Assembly (NCBI GenBank): GCA_002339725.1
Contig: DDKN01000075.1
Span: 1-25,404, forward strand
Length of the DNA stretch: 25,404 bases
Direction: 5' to 3'
Source: Thiobacillus sp. UBA2597
GTDB taxonomy: Bacteria > Pseudomonadota > Gammaproteobacteria > Burkholderiales > Thiobacillaceae
Below, piece by piece: positions 16,802 to 23,570 of the stretch (position 1 is its first letter; every line of letters begins with the position of its first letter). The notes under the pieces are model-generated. The model was not told the DNA's origin. It ran no database searches and saw nothing but the letters and a program-made list of their open reading frames with translations. The position numbers and the translations under genes are program-made.

Positions 16802-17152
16802 TCACCGAAACAACAAGGCAGCCAGCACCCAGGCCAGCTGCCCGATCACGAATCCCAACAGGAGGGGCAGACCGGCCAGGTTCAACACGCCGAACCCGAG
16901 CGCCAGCCATGCGCCAACTACTGCATATCGCTCCAGACTCGAGCGGTAAAACGACTTGAGATGCCGTTTCGCATCACAGTGATAATCACGCTCGCCCTGC
17001 TTGAAGCGCCACACCAGCAGTCCGCTGTTGATCAGGGCCGCGAGTGCGCCGTAGAACAACGCCAGCGCCATCGCCGCACCCGCCAGCTGCCAGGTGACAA
17101 GGCCGGCCGCTAGGACGCTGGCCGACTGCAGCGCCAGGGAGCGTGAAAACAT
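16802..17152 (-). CDS. atpI: ATP synthase accessory protein I
   Basis: 116 residues, four hydrophobic helices with a basic loop (RFKQGERDYHCDAKRHLKSF). AtpI proteins help assemble the c ring and may take part in Mg2+ handling. The N-terminus MFSRSLALQSASVLAAGLV and the loop position match the betaproteobacterial pattern of this weakly conserved family. The start is taken as ATG 17152. There is no Shine-Dalgarno sequence, and a perfect TATAAT lies 9 nt upstream, so a leaderless message is possible. Longer in-frame starts at 17197 and 17206 would add residues translated from the promoter and inverted repeat and are unlikely. First gene of the atp operon. Confidence 0.85.
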   Translation of the reverse strand: MFSRSLALQSASVLAAGLVTWQLAGAAMALALFYGALAALINSGLLVWRFKQGERDYHCDAKRHLKSFYRSSLERYAVVGAWLALGFGVLNLAGLPLLLGFVIGQLAWVLAALLFR

Positions 17153-17161
17153 TAGCAGACG

Positions 17162-17193
17162 ATTATATAAAAAAATTAAGCCGATTGATACAA
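17162..17193 (-). promoter_or_regulatory. Candidate promoter of the atp operon
   Basis: On the minus strand a perfect TATAAT (17167-17162) overlaps TATATA (17169-17164). A -35-like TTGTAT (17193-17188) is 18 nt from TATATA or 20 nt from TATAAT, which is slightly long. The patch is strikingly AT-rich in a GC-rich window and sits right before atpI. A start of transcription 6-10 nt downstream would fall at about 17156-17152, at or next to the atpI ATG. Confidence 0.55.
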
Positions 17194-17216
17194 CCATCAA
17201 ACGCATTGATGTTGTA
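17189..17216. repeat. Inverted repeat between parB and atpI
   Basis: TACAACCATCAA (17189-17200) and TTGATGTTGTA (17206-17216) pair as an 11-bp stem with one bulged base and a 5-nt loop. It starts 13 nt after the parB stop. On the minus strand a run of seven T residues follows 13 nt after the stem, so it is an imperfect terminator for the parB transcript; it also overlaps the -35 element of the atp promoter, so it could be an operator. The two readings cannot be separated from sequence. Confidence 0.5.
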
Positions 17217-17228
17217 CCCAGGGGCCGA

Positions 17229-18071
17229 TCAGCGGATGCGTTGGAGGATGCCGTCGAGCTGATCCAGGCTGGCAAACTCGATAATCAGCTTGCCGGCGCC
17301 CTTTTGGTTGGAGTGAATGCTCACCTTGGTAGCCAGTTTTTCAGCCAGCCCCTCTTCCAGGCGTTCGACGTCGCGATCCTTCTTGCCGGTCTGCTGCGCG
17401 GCTTCCTTGGGATGCAGAAGCCGGCTGGCCAGGTGCTCGGCCTCGCGCACCGACAGGCCGCGCCGCACGATCTCGTTGGCCGCCTCGGTCTGCTTGGCGT
17501 GGGTCAGCGGCAGCAGGGCCCGGGCATGGCCCATGTCGATGCGGTTTTCCATCAGCAGGCTCTGCACCGGCTTGGCCAGGTTGAGCAGGCGCAAGAGATT
17601 GGTCACCGCGGTGCGGGAGCGGCCCACCGCCTCGGCCGCCGTCTGATGGGTCATGTCGAACTCCTGGATCAGGCGCTGGATGCCATGCGCCTCTTCCAGG
17701 GGATTGAGGTTCTCGCGCTGGATGTTCTCGATCAGCGCCATCTTCAGGGCCGAGGCGTCGGCCACTTCGCGCACCAGGACCGGCACCTCGCGCAGTCCGG
17801 CCAATTGGCTTGCGCGCCAGCGCCGCTCGCCGGCGATGATCTCGTAGCGGCCGCCGGGGATAGCCCGGGCCAGGATGGGCTGCATCAGACCTTCGGATTT
17901 GATCGACTCGGCCAGCTCGACCAGGGCCGTTTCATCCATCCGGGTGCGCGGCTGATATTTGCCCGGCTGCAGGCTCTCGACCGGCAGCGTGAGCAAGCGC
18001 TCACCCTCTTTGGTTTCACCACCGCCCAAGAGGGCATCCAGGCCCCGACCCAAACCTTTAAGCTTTGCCAT
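17229..18071 (-). CDS. parB: Chromosome partitioning protein ParB (Spo0J family, CTP-dependent clamp)
   Basis: 280 residues. It loads at parS and spreads to form the partition complex handled by ParA. N-terminal start MAKLKGLGRGLDALLGG is the family signature; the CTP-binding domain has LQPGKYQPRTRMDE and AGERRWRASQLAG (GERR box); ENIQRENLNPLEEA precedes the helix-turn-helix (HQTAAEAVGRSRTAVTNLLR); a C-terminal dimerisation region ends in LDQLDGILQRIR. The ATG at 18071 lies inside parA, giving a 14-nt overlap, with AAGGA 7 nt upstream; the 26 codons that precede it in frame are parA sequence. A parS site lies about 3.4 kb upstream. Confidence 0.97.
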   Translation of the reverse strand: MAKLKGLGRGLDALLGGGETKEGERLLTLPVESLQPGKYQPRTRMDETALVELAESIKSEGLMQPILARAIPGGRYEIIAGERRWRASQLAGLREVPVLVREVADASALKMALIENIQRENLNPLEEAHGIQRLIQEFDMTHQTAAEAVGRSRTAVTNLLRLLNLAKPVQSLLMENRIDMGHARALLPLTHAKQTEAANEIVRRGLSVREAEHLASRLLHPKEAAQQTGKKDRDVERLEEGLAEKLATKVSIHSNQKGAGKLIIEFASLDQLDGILQRIR

Positions 18072-18843
18072 GTTGACGTCCTTCTTCCCTGCGGATGACT
18101 TCTTCTGCCAGTTGGAGATAGGCCTGCGCCCCGCGCGAGGCCTTGTCATAGGCCAAGGCCGACAGGCCGTAGCTCGGCGCCTCGGCCACCCGCACGTTGC
18201 GCGGGATCACGGTGTCGTAGACCTTGGCACCGAAATGACCCTTGAGTTGATCCGACACCTGCTGGGCCAGGGTATTGCGCGGGTCGAACATGGCCCGCAG
18301 CAGGCCCTCGATCTCGATCGCGGGATTGAGGCCGGCCTTGACCTTCTTCACGGTGTTGACCAGATCGGTCAGGCCCTCCAGGGCGTAGTACTCGCATTGC
18401 ATGGGGATGATCACGGCATCGGCCGCGGCCAGGGCGTTCACGGTCAGCAGGTTGAGCGCGGGCGGGCAGTCGATCAGCACGTAGTCGTAATGCTGGGCCG
18501 CACCGGTCAGGGCCTGGCGCAGGCGGAACTCGCGCTCGGTCTCGTCGACCAGTTCGATCTCGGCCCCGGCCAGGTCGCGATTGGCGGCGAGCACGTCGTA
18601 GCCGGCCGACTCGGCGTGACGCACCACCTCCTCCAGGCGCGCCTGGCCCAACAGCAGGTGATACACGCTGCGCGTGAGCTGCCGCTTGTCGATGCCGCTG
18701 CCCATGGTGGCATTGCCCTGCGGATCGAGGTCGATCAGGAGCACGCGCTTGCCGAGCAGCGCCAGGCCGGCCGCCAGATTGACCGCGGTCGTGGTCTTGC
18801 CCACCCCACCCTTCTGGTTGGTAATTGCAAAGATGCGCGCCAT
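18058..18843 (-). CDS. parA: Chromosome partitioning ATPase ParA (Soj)
   Basis: 261 residues. Drives segregation of the replication origin by ATP-dependent DNA binding and release stimulated by ParB. Deviant Walker A is TNQKGGVGKTTTAVNLAAG at the N-terminus, A' is LIDLDPQGNATMGSG, Walker B is YVLIDCPPALNLLTVNAL, and the DNA-binding end includes IPRNVRVAEAPSYGLS. The ATG at 18843 overlaps the rsmG stop by one base and has an AGGAGG-type site about 7-10 nt upstream. Codons further upstream in this frame are rsmG sequence and are excluded. Confidence 0.97.
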   Translation of the reverse strand: MARIFAITNQKGGVGKTTTAVNLAAGLALLGKRVLLIDLDPQGNATMGSGIDKRQLTRSVYHLLLGQARLEEVVRHAESAGYDVLAANRDLAGAEIELVDETEREFRLRQALTGAAQHYDYVLIDCPPALNLLTVNALAAADAVIIPMQCEYYALEGLTDLVNTVKKVKAGLNPAIEIEGLLRAMFDPRNTLAQQVSDQLKGHFGAKVYDTVIPRNVRVAEAPSYGLSALAYDKASRGAQAYLQLAEEVIRREEGRQHGKA

Positions 18844-19475
18844 CAGGCGGTCTCCTCCTCTCTCTGCAGCACGATCAAATGGCGTTCCGCTTCCAGGCCC
18901 GGCACCTTGAGCACGGCATCGCGCTTGACGCGCGCGCCCTTGAGCTGGGCGATCTCCTCGTTCGGGTAGACCCCCTTCATCGCCAGCCACTCGCCGCCCG
19001 GCGCCAGGGCATGGCGGGTGGCGCGCACGAATTCGGTGAGATCGCTGAAGGCCCGGCAGACGATCTGGGGGAAAGGCTGCGCCGGCTGATAGGCCTCGGC
19101 CCGGCTGCACACCACCTCGACGTTGGCCAGCTTCAGCTCGATCGCCGCCTGCTGCATGAAGGCGGCCTTCTTGTGGTTGGCGTCGAGCACGGTCACCCGC
19201 AGCGCGGGCCGGACGATGGCGAGCGGAATGCCGGGCAGGCCACCGCCGCTGCCGACGTCGAGCAGGCGCTCCCCCGTCACATGCGGCAGCAGGGCCAGGC
19301 TGTCGAGCAGATGATGGGTCAGCATGCGCTCCGGCTCGTGGATGGCCGTGAGGTTGTAGGTCTTGTTCCACTTGGCCAACAGCGCCAGGTAGTCGAGCAG
19401 CCGGGCCTGGGTCGCCGCGTCGAGATGCAGCCCCAGCTCGGCCAGGGCCTGGGAAAATTGTGCGGCCAGGGTCAT
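18843..19475 (-). CDS. rsmG: 16S rRNA (guanine-527-N7)-methyltransferase
   Basis: 210 residues (gidB). A Rossmann-fold methyltransferase that modifies G527 of 16S rRNA using S-adenosylmethionine. Seen: YLALLAKWNKTYNLTAI, the SAM-binding motif LLDVGSGGGLPGIPLAI, VTVLDANHKKAAFM and CRAFSDLTEFV, all in the expected order. The ATG at 19475 overlaps the mnmG stop (ATGA), and its own stop overlaps parA. Loss of the family's function is known to give low-level streptomycin resistance; the gene here looks intact. Confidence 0.97.
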   Translation of the reverse strand: MTLAAQFSQALAELGLHLDAATQARLLDYLALLAKWNKTYNLTAIHEPERMLTHHLLDSLALLPHVTGERLLDVGSGGGLPGIPLAIVRPALRVTVLDANHKKAAFMQQAAIELKLANVEVVCSRAEAYQPAQPFPQIVCRAFSDLTEFVRATRHALAPGGEWLAMKGVYPNEEIAQLKGARVKRDAVLKVPGLEAERHLIVLQREEETA

Positions 19476-21370
19476 GCGCGCTTCTTGTCCAGAAATTCGC
19501 CGCGCTTGAGATAAACCAGCAGCACCGAGATCGCGGCCGGGGTGACGCCCTGGATGCGCGCCGCCTGGCCCAGGGTGGCCGGCCGCTGCTGGTTCAGCTT
19601 CTGGCGCACCTCGATCGACAGCCCGGTCAGCTGCATGTAGTCGAAGTCCTCGGGCAGGCGGGTTTCTTCATACTGGCGCTGGCGCTCGATCTCCTCGCGC
19701 TGACGCTCGATATAGCCGGCATACTTGGCCTGGATCTCGACCTGCTCGCGCACCTCGGCATCCGGCACGGCCTCGCCGGCATTGGGCAGGGTCATCAGGC
19801 TCTGATAACTCACCTCGGGCCGGCGCAAAAGCTCGAACAGGGAATACTCGTGGTCGATCGCCTTGCCCAGCACCCGCACCGCCTCGGCCTCGGACAGGCG
19901 GTTCGGATTGACCCAGGTGGATTTGAGCCGCTCGGTCTCGCGCGCGATGGCCTCGCGCTTGGCCTCGAAGCGTGCCCAGCGCGCGTCGTCGACCAGGCCC
20001 AGGCGCCGGCCGATCTCGGTCAGGCGCAGGTCGGCATTGTCCTCGCGCAAGGACAGGCGGTATTCGGCCCGGCTGGTGAACATGCGATAGGGTTCCGAAA
20101 CGCCGCGGGTGATCAGGTCGTCCACCAGCACGCCGAGGTAGGCCTCGTCGCGGCGCGGCCACCAGGCCTCTTTGTCCTGCACCTGCAAACCGGCATTGAG
20201 GCCGGCCAAGAGCCCCTGCGCCGCCGCCTCCTCGTAGCCGGTGGTGCCGTTGATCTGGCCGGCGAAGAACAGGCCGGAAATGGCCTGGGTCTCCAAACTG
20301 GGCTTGAGCGCGCGCGGGTCGTAGTAGTCGTATTCGATGGCATAGCCCGGGCGCAGGATGTGGGCGTGCTCCAGGCCGCGGATCGAGCGCACCAGATCGA
20401 GCTGCACGTCGAACGGCAGCGAGGTGGAGATGCCGTTGGGATAGATCTCGTGCGTGGTCAAACCCTCCGGCTCGAGGAACACCTGGTGCGAGGCCTTGTC
20501 GGCGAAGCGGTGGATCTTGTCCTCGATCGACGGGCAATAGCGCGGGCCGACGCCCTCGATCACCCCGGTGTACATGGGCGAGCGGTCGAGCCCGGCGCGG
20601 ATGATCTCGTGCGTGCGCGCGTTGGTGTTGGCGATCCAGCAGGGCAGCTGTTTCGGGTGCATGGCCCGGTCGCCCAGGAAGGAGAACACCGGCTCCGGGT
20701 CGTCGCCCGGCTGGACCTGCATGACCGAGAAATCGATGCTGCGCGCGTCCAGCCGCGGCGGCGTGCCGGTCTTCAGGCGACCGGCCGGCAGCTTGAGTTC
20801 ACGCAGGCGGGCGGCGAGCGAGAGCGCCGGCGGATCGCCCATGCGCCCGGCCTGGAACTGCTCCAGCCCGACATGGACCCGGCCGGCGAGGAAGGTGCCG
20901 GCGGTGAGCACCACGGCGCGGGCGCGAAAGACGATGCCGAGCTGGGTCCTGACCCCGACCACGCGCTCGCCCTCGAGCAAGAGATCGTCGACCGCCTGCT
21001 GGAACAGGGTGAGGTTGGCCTGGTTTTCCAGGCGGCGCCGGATCGCCTGCTTGTAGAGCACGCGGTCGGCCTGGGCCCGGGTGGCGCGCACCGCCGGGCC
21101 CTTGGAGGAATTGAGGGTGCGGAACTGGATGCCCGCCTCGTCGGTGGCGAGCGCCATGGCGCCACCCAGGGCGTCGACCTCCTTGACCAGGTGGCCCTTG
21201 CCGATACCGCCGATCGACGGGTTGCACGACATCGCGCCCAGGGTCTCGAGGTTGTGCGTCAGCAGCAGGGTGCGCACGCCCATGCGGGCGCAGGCGAGCG
21301 CGGCCTCGGTGCCGGCATGGCCGCCACCCACCACGATCACCTCGAAAGCGTCGGGAAAGGCAAAGCTCAC
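19472..21370 (-). CDS. mnmG: tRNA uridine-5-carboxymethylaminomethyl modification enzyme, FAD subunit
   Basis: 632 residues from the GTG at 21370. With MnmE it modifies the wobble U34 of certain tRNAs. The FAD-binding N-terminus is FEVIVVGGGHAGTEAALA, followed by MSCNPSIGGIGKGHLVKEVD and GPRYCPSIEDK, which carry the two conserved cysteines; TSRAEYRLSLREDNAD and LTGLSIEVRQKLNQQRP mark the C-terminal half. The start is ambiguous: a TTG at 21376 adds two residues, and GGAAGGGCGGGG upstream could serve either codon; GTG fits the family length slightly better. First gene of an mnmG-rsmG-parA-parB unit, with parS about 95 nt upstream. Confidence 0.96.
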   Translation of the reverse strand: MSFAFPDAFEVIVVGGGHAGTEAALACARMGVRTLLLTHNLETLGAMSCNPSIGGIGKGHLVKEVDALGGAMALATDEAGIQFRTLNSSKGPAVRATRAQADRVLYKQAIRRRLENQANLTLFQQAVDDLLLEGERVVGVRTQLGIVFRARAVVLTAGTFLAGRVHVGLEQFQAGRMGDPPALSLAARLRELKLPAGRLKTGTPPRLDARSIDFSVMQVQPGDDPEPVFSFLGDRAMHPKQLPCWIANTNARTHEIIRAGLDRSPMYTGVIEGVGPRYCPSIEDKIHRFADKASHQVFLEPEGLTTHEIYPNGISTSLPFDVQLDLVRSIRGLEHAHILRPGYAIEYDYYDPRALKPSLETQAISGLFFAGQINGTTGYEEAAAQGLLAGLNAGLQVQDKEAWWPRRDEAYLGVLVDDLITRGVSEPYRMFTSRAEYRLSLREDNADLRLTEIGRRLGLVDDARWARFEAKREAIARETERLKSTWVNPNRLSEAEAVRVLGKAIDHEYSLFELLRRPEVSYQSLMTLPNAGEAVPDAEVREQVEIQAKYAGYIERQREEIERQRQYEETRLPEDFDYMQLTGLSIEVRQKLNQQRPATLGQAARIQGVTPAAISVLLVYLKRGEFLDKKRA

Positions 21371-21456
21371 GGTCAAGCCCCGCCCTTCCGTTTCTTTAAA
21401 ATCATCTACTTAGCGCAAACAAAGCCTGGCTGAAAGGGCGCCCATGATACGGCAAA

Positions 21457-21486
21457 GGCGCAAGGGTTTCACGTGAAACTTGCGCC
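21457..21486. repeat. Extended palindrome around parS
   Basis: GGCGCAA (21457-21463) and TTGCGCC (21480-21486) flank the parS palindrome, separated from it only by GG on the left. The whole 30-nt block forms one long inverted repeat with a two-base bulge. Confidence 0.8.
21465..21480. promoter_or_regulatory. parS: parS centromere site for ParB
   Basis: GGTTTCACGTGAAACT matches 14 of 16 positions of the bacterial parS consensus TGTTTCACGTGAAACA, with a perfect 14-nt palindromic core (21466-21479). It is intergenic, just upstream of mnmG and in the same window as parA and parB, exactly where origin-proximal parS sites are expected. It is the only such match I found. Confidence 0.93.
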
Positions 21487-21501
21487 GCGGCGTGCACCAC
21501 C

Positions 21502-23493
21502 TCAGCTGGCGAGCGGCTCGGGGCGGTGCAGCAGATAGCCTTGCGCGTAATCGGCGCCCATGGTCTGCAGGCTGGCCAGGGCCTGAGAGTCGGCCACATG
21601 CTCCGCCACCACCCTGAGCCCAAGCTGTTTGGCGATGCGACAGCTCGATTCGACGATCACATAGTCGAGCGGATCATCCATCATGTCGGCGACGAAGCTG
21701 CCGTCGATCTTGATCAGGCTGACCGGCAGGCTCTTGAGATAGGCGAACGAGGCCATGCCGCTGCCGAAGTCGTCCAGCGCCACCGGACAGCCCATGCCGC
21801 GCAGGACCTGGATGAAGCGGGTGGCCCGGGCCAGGTTGGACACCGCCGCGGTCTCGGTGATCTCGAAACCGATGCGCTCCGGCGCGATGCCGGCCGCGTT
21901 GATCTGGTCCACCGCGTAGCTCAGAAATTCGGGGTCCACCATGCTTTGCGCCGAGACGTTGACCATCAGGCTGGCACAGACCCCGCCCGGGCGCTCGGCC
22001 AGCCAGCGCAGGGTTTGCCGCAGCACCCAGCGGTCCAGGCTCTGGATCAGGCCGTAGCGCTCGGCGGCCGGGATGAAGGCCATGGGCGAGACGAGCTGAC
22101 CCGTCTCGTCGCGCAGGCGCACCAGCACCTCGCACAGCGCCGGGCCGGACTGCGGCGCGGCCACCGGCAGGATGTTCTGGAAATGCAGCTCGAAGCGTTC
22201 CTCCTTGAGCGCCTGGCTCAACCTGGGCAACCACTGCATCTCGCCCCGGCGCTGCAGGGTCTCGGCATCGTCGGCCTGATACAGCCAGACCCGGTTGCGC
22301 CCCTTTTCCTTGGCCAGATAGCAGGCGGTGTCGGCCGCGCTCAGCACCTCGGTCGCCTCGCGGCTGGCGGCGCTGATCTCGGCCAGGCCGATGCTGGCGC
22401 CGATCTGGAACAGCTTGTCCTGCCAGGCGAAACGGAATTCGTTGAGATCGGCGCGCAGGGCCTCGGCGATCTCGAGCGCCTTGGCTACCGGGCAATTGGC
22501 CAGCAACAGCGCGAATTCGTCACCGCCCAGGCGCGCCACGATGTCGCCGCTGCGGACATGGCGCGGCATCAGCACGGCGATCTGCTTGAGCAGTTGATCG
22601 CCCGCAATATGACCGCAGGTATCGTTGACCACCTTGAATTGGTCGAGATCGACATAAAGCAGGACATGGTGCGCGTCACGCAGCCGGGCGTCCTGGATCA
22701 GCTCGGCCAACTGGCGCTCGAACACCAGGCGGCTGGCCAGCCCGGTCAGGGCGTCGTGGGTGGCGGCCCAGGTCAACTGATCGGCCACCGCCAGCGCCCG
22801 CTCCTTCTGCTCGGCCAGTTCGTTCTCGCTTCGGCGCGAGCGCAGCACGACCAGGCGGGCGATGACCAGGCTGAACCCCAGTGCGAGCAGGGACAGGCTC
22901 GCCATGTAGGCCAGGGCCTGACGATATTCCGCCTCGGCCTCGGCCAGGGCCCGCCGGCTGGCCGCGCGCTGCAGCTCGATCAGGCTGTTGAATTGCGCCA
23001 GCAGACGCGCCTCCATCGGCCGCACCTGGCGCAGCAGCAACTGGATCGCCTCGGCCTGCCGACCGGCCTGGGCCAGGGCCAGCACCCGGTCGTGCAGCAC
23101 CTCGTCCTGCTGGATCAGCTGACGCGCCTTGTCCCAGAGCACCCGTTCCTGCGCGGCCATGCCGGCGGCGAAGAAGGCTTCACGCGCCAGGATGAACTCG
23201 GCGGCGTGCTGGTTGAAGCGCAGGAACTCCTCGTCCTGCTCGAACGGATCGGTCACCACCGCCATCTGCAGCAGACTGTTGTAGCGCTCGCGCGCCTGGC
23301 TGCGCATCTGGTAGATGCTCTCCAGCTTGACGTTCTGCTGCTGGACGATGGCCTGCATGCGATCCTTGATCGCCACCATGCGCGACAGGGCGCCGGCGAT
23401 CAACAGGCCCATCAGGAGCAGGACCAGGACAAAGCCCACCGCGATCACCCGCTGGGTGGTCAGGCCTTCGAGCCAGGAGAGCAGCCGTTTCAT
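21502..23493 (-). CDS. Membrane-anchored GGDEF-EAL protein (cyclic-di-GMP synthesis/hydrolysis)
   Basis: 663 residues. A first membrane helix at about 15-38 (VIAVGFVLVLLLMGLLIAGA), an alanine/glutamine-rich helical sensor region of about 150 residues likely in the periplasm, a second helix near 195-215 (MASLSLLALGFSLVIARLVVL), then GGDEF and EAL domains. GGDEF is intact at 323-327 with an I-site RSGD five residues before. The EAL signature reads EVL at 455-457 with the catalytic glutamate kept; NVSAQSM, FEITETAA, ALDDFGSG, IKIDGSFV, VAEHVAD and QGYLLHRPEP retain the other key positions. Both domains closely resemble the regulator at 1293-2984. The ligand sensed is unknown. It lies downstream of an ABC exporter gene (77-nt gap) with no clear ribosome site. 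Confidence 0.92.
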   Translation of the reverse strand: MKRLLSWLEGLTTQRVIAVGFVLVLLLMGLLIAGALSRMVAIKDRMQAIVQQQNVKLESIYQMRSQARERYNSLLQMAVVTDPFEQDEEFLRFNQHAAEFILAREAFFAAGMAAQERVLWDKARQLIQQDEVLHDRVLALAQAGRQAEAIQLLLRQVRPMEARLLAQFNSLIELQRAASRRALAEAEAEYRQALAYMASLSLLALGFSLVIARLVVLRSRRSENELAEQKERALAVADQLTWAATHDALTGLASRLVFERQLAELIQDARLRDAHHVLLYVDLDQFKVVNDTCGHIAGDQLLKQIAVLMPRHVRSGDIVARLGGDEFALLLANCPVAKALEIAEALRADLNEFRFAWQDKLFQIGASIGLAEISAASREATEVLSAADTACYLAKEKGRNRVWLYQADDAETLQRRGEMQWLPRLSQALKEERFELHFQNILPVAAPQSGPALCEVLVRLRDETGQLVSPMAFIPAAERYGLIQSLDRWVLRQTLRWLAERPGGVCASLMVNVSAQSMVDPEFLSYAVDQINAAGIAPERIGFEITETAAVSNLARATRFIQVLRGMGCPVALDDFGSGMASFAYLKSLPVSLIKIDGSFVADMMDDPLDYVIVESSCRIAKQLGLRVVAEHVADSQALASLQTMGADYAQGYLLHRPEPLAS

Positions 23494-23570
23494 GGCGCTA
23501 TTGAAGCGGCTCGGCTCACCGCTTGTCCACGCTTCGGCGCTTGGGCGGTCAGGTCAAACACGGGGCTGTC

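Noticed and set aside
18072..18149. Longer ParB starting at 18149
   Set aside because: The added residues are parA sequence in another frame, while MAKLKGLGRGLDALL at 18071 is the family N-terminus and has a good ribosome site.
21371..21501. Replication origin upstream of mnmG
   Set aside because: No DnaA-box cluster and no extended AT-rich unwinding region; only parS and a short AT-rich leader are present.
23504..23524. Hairpin AAGCGG/CCGCTT between the ABC exporter and GGDEF-EAL genes as a terminator
   Set aside because: Six-base stem with a nine-base loop and no U-tract on the transcribed strand; too weak to call.
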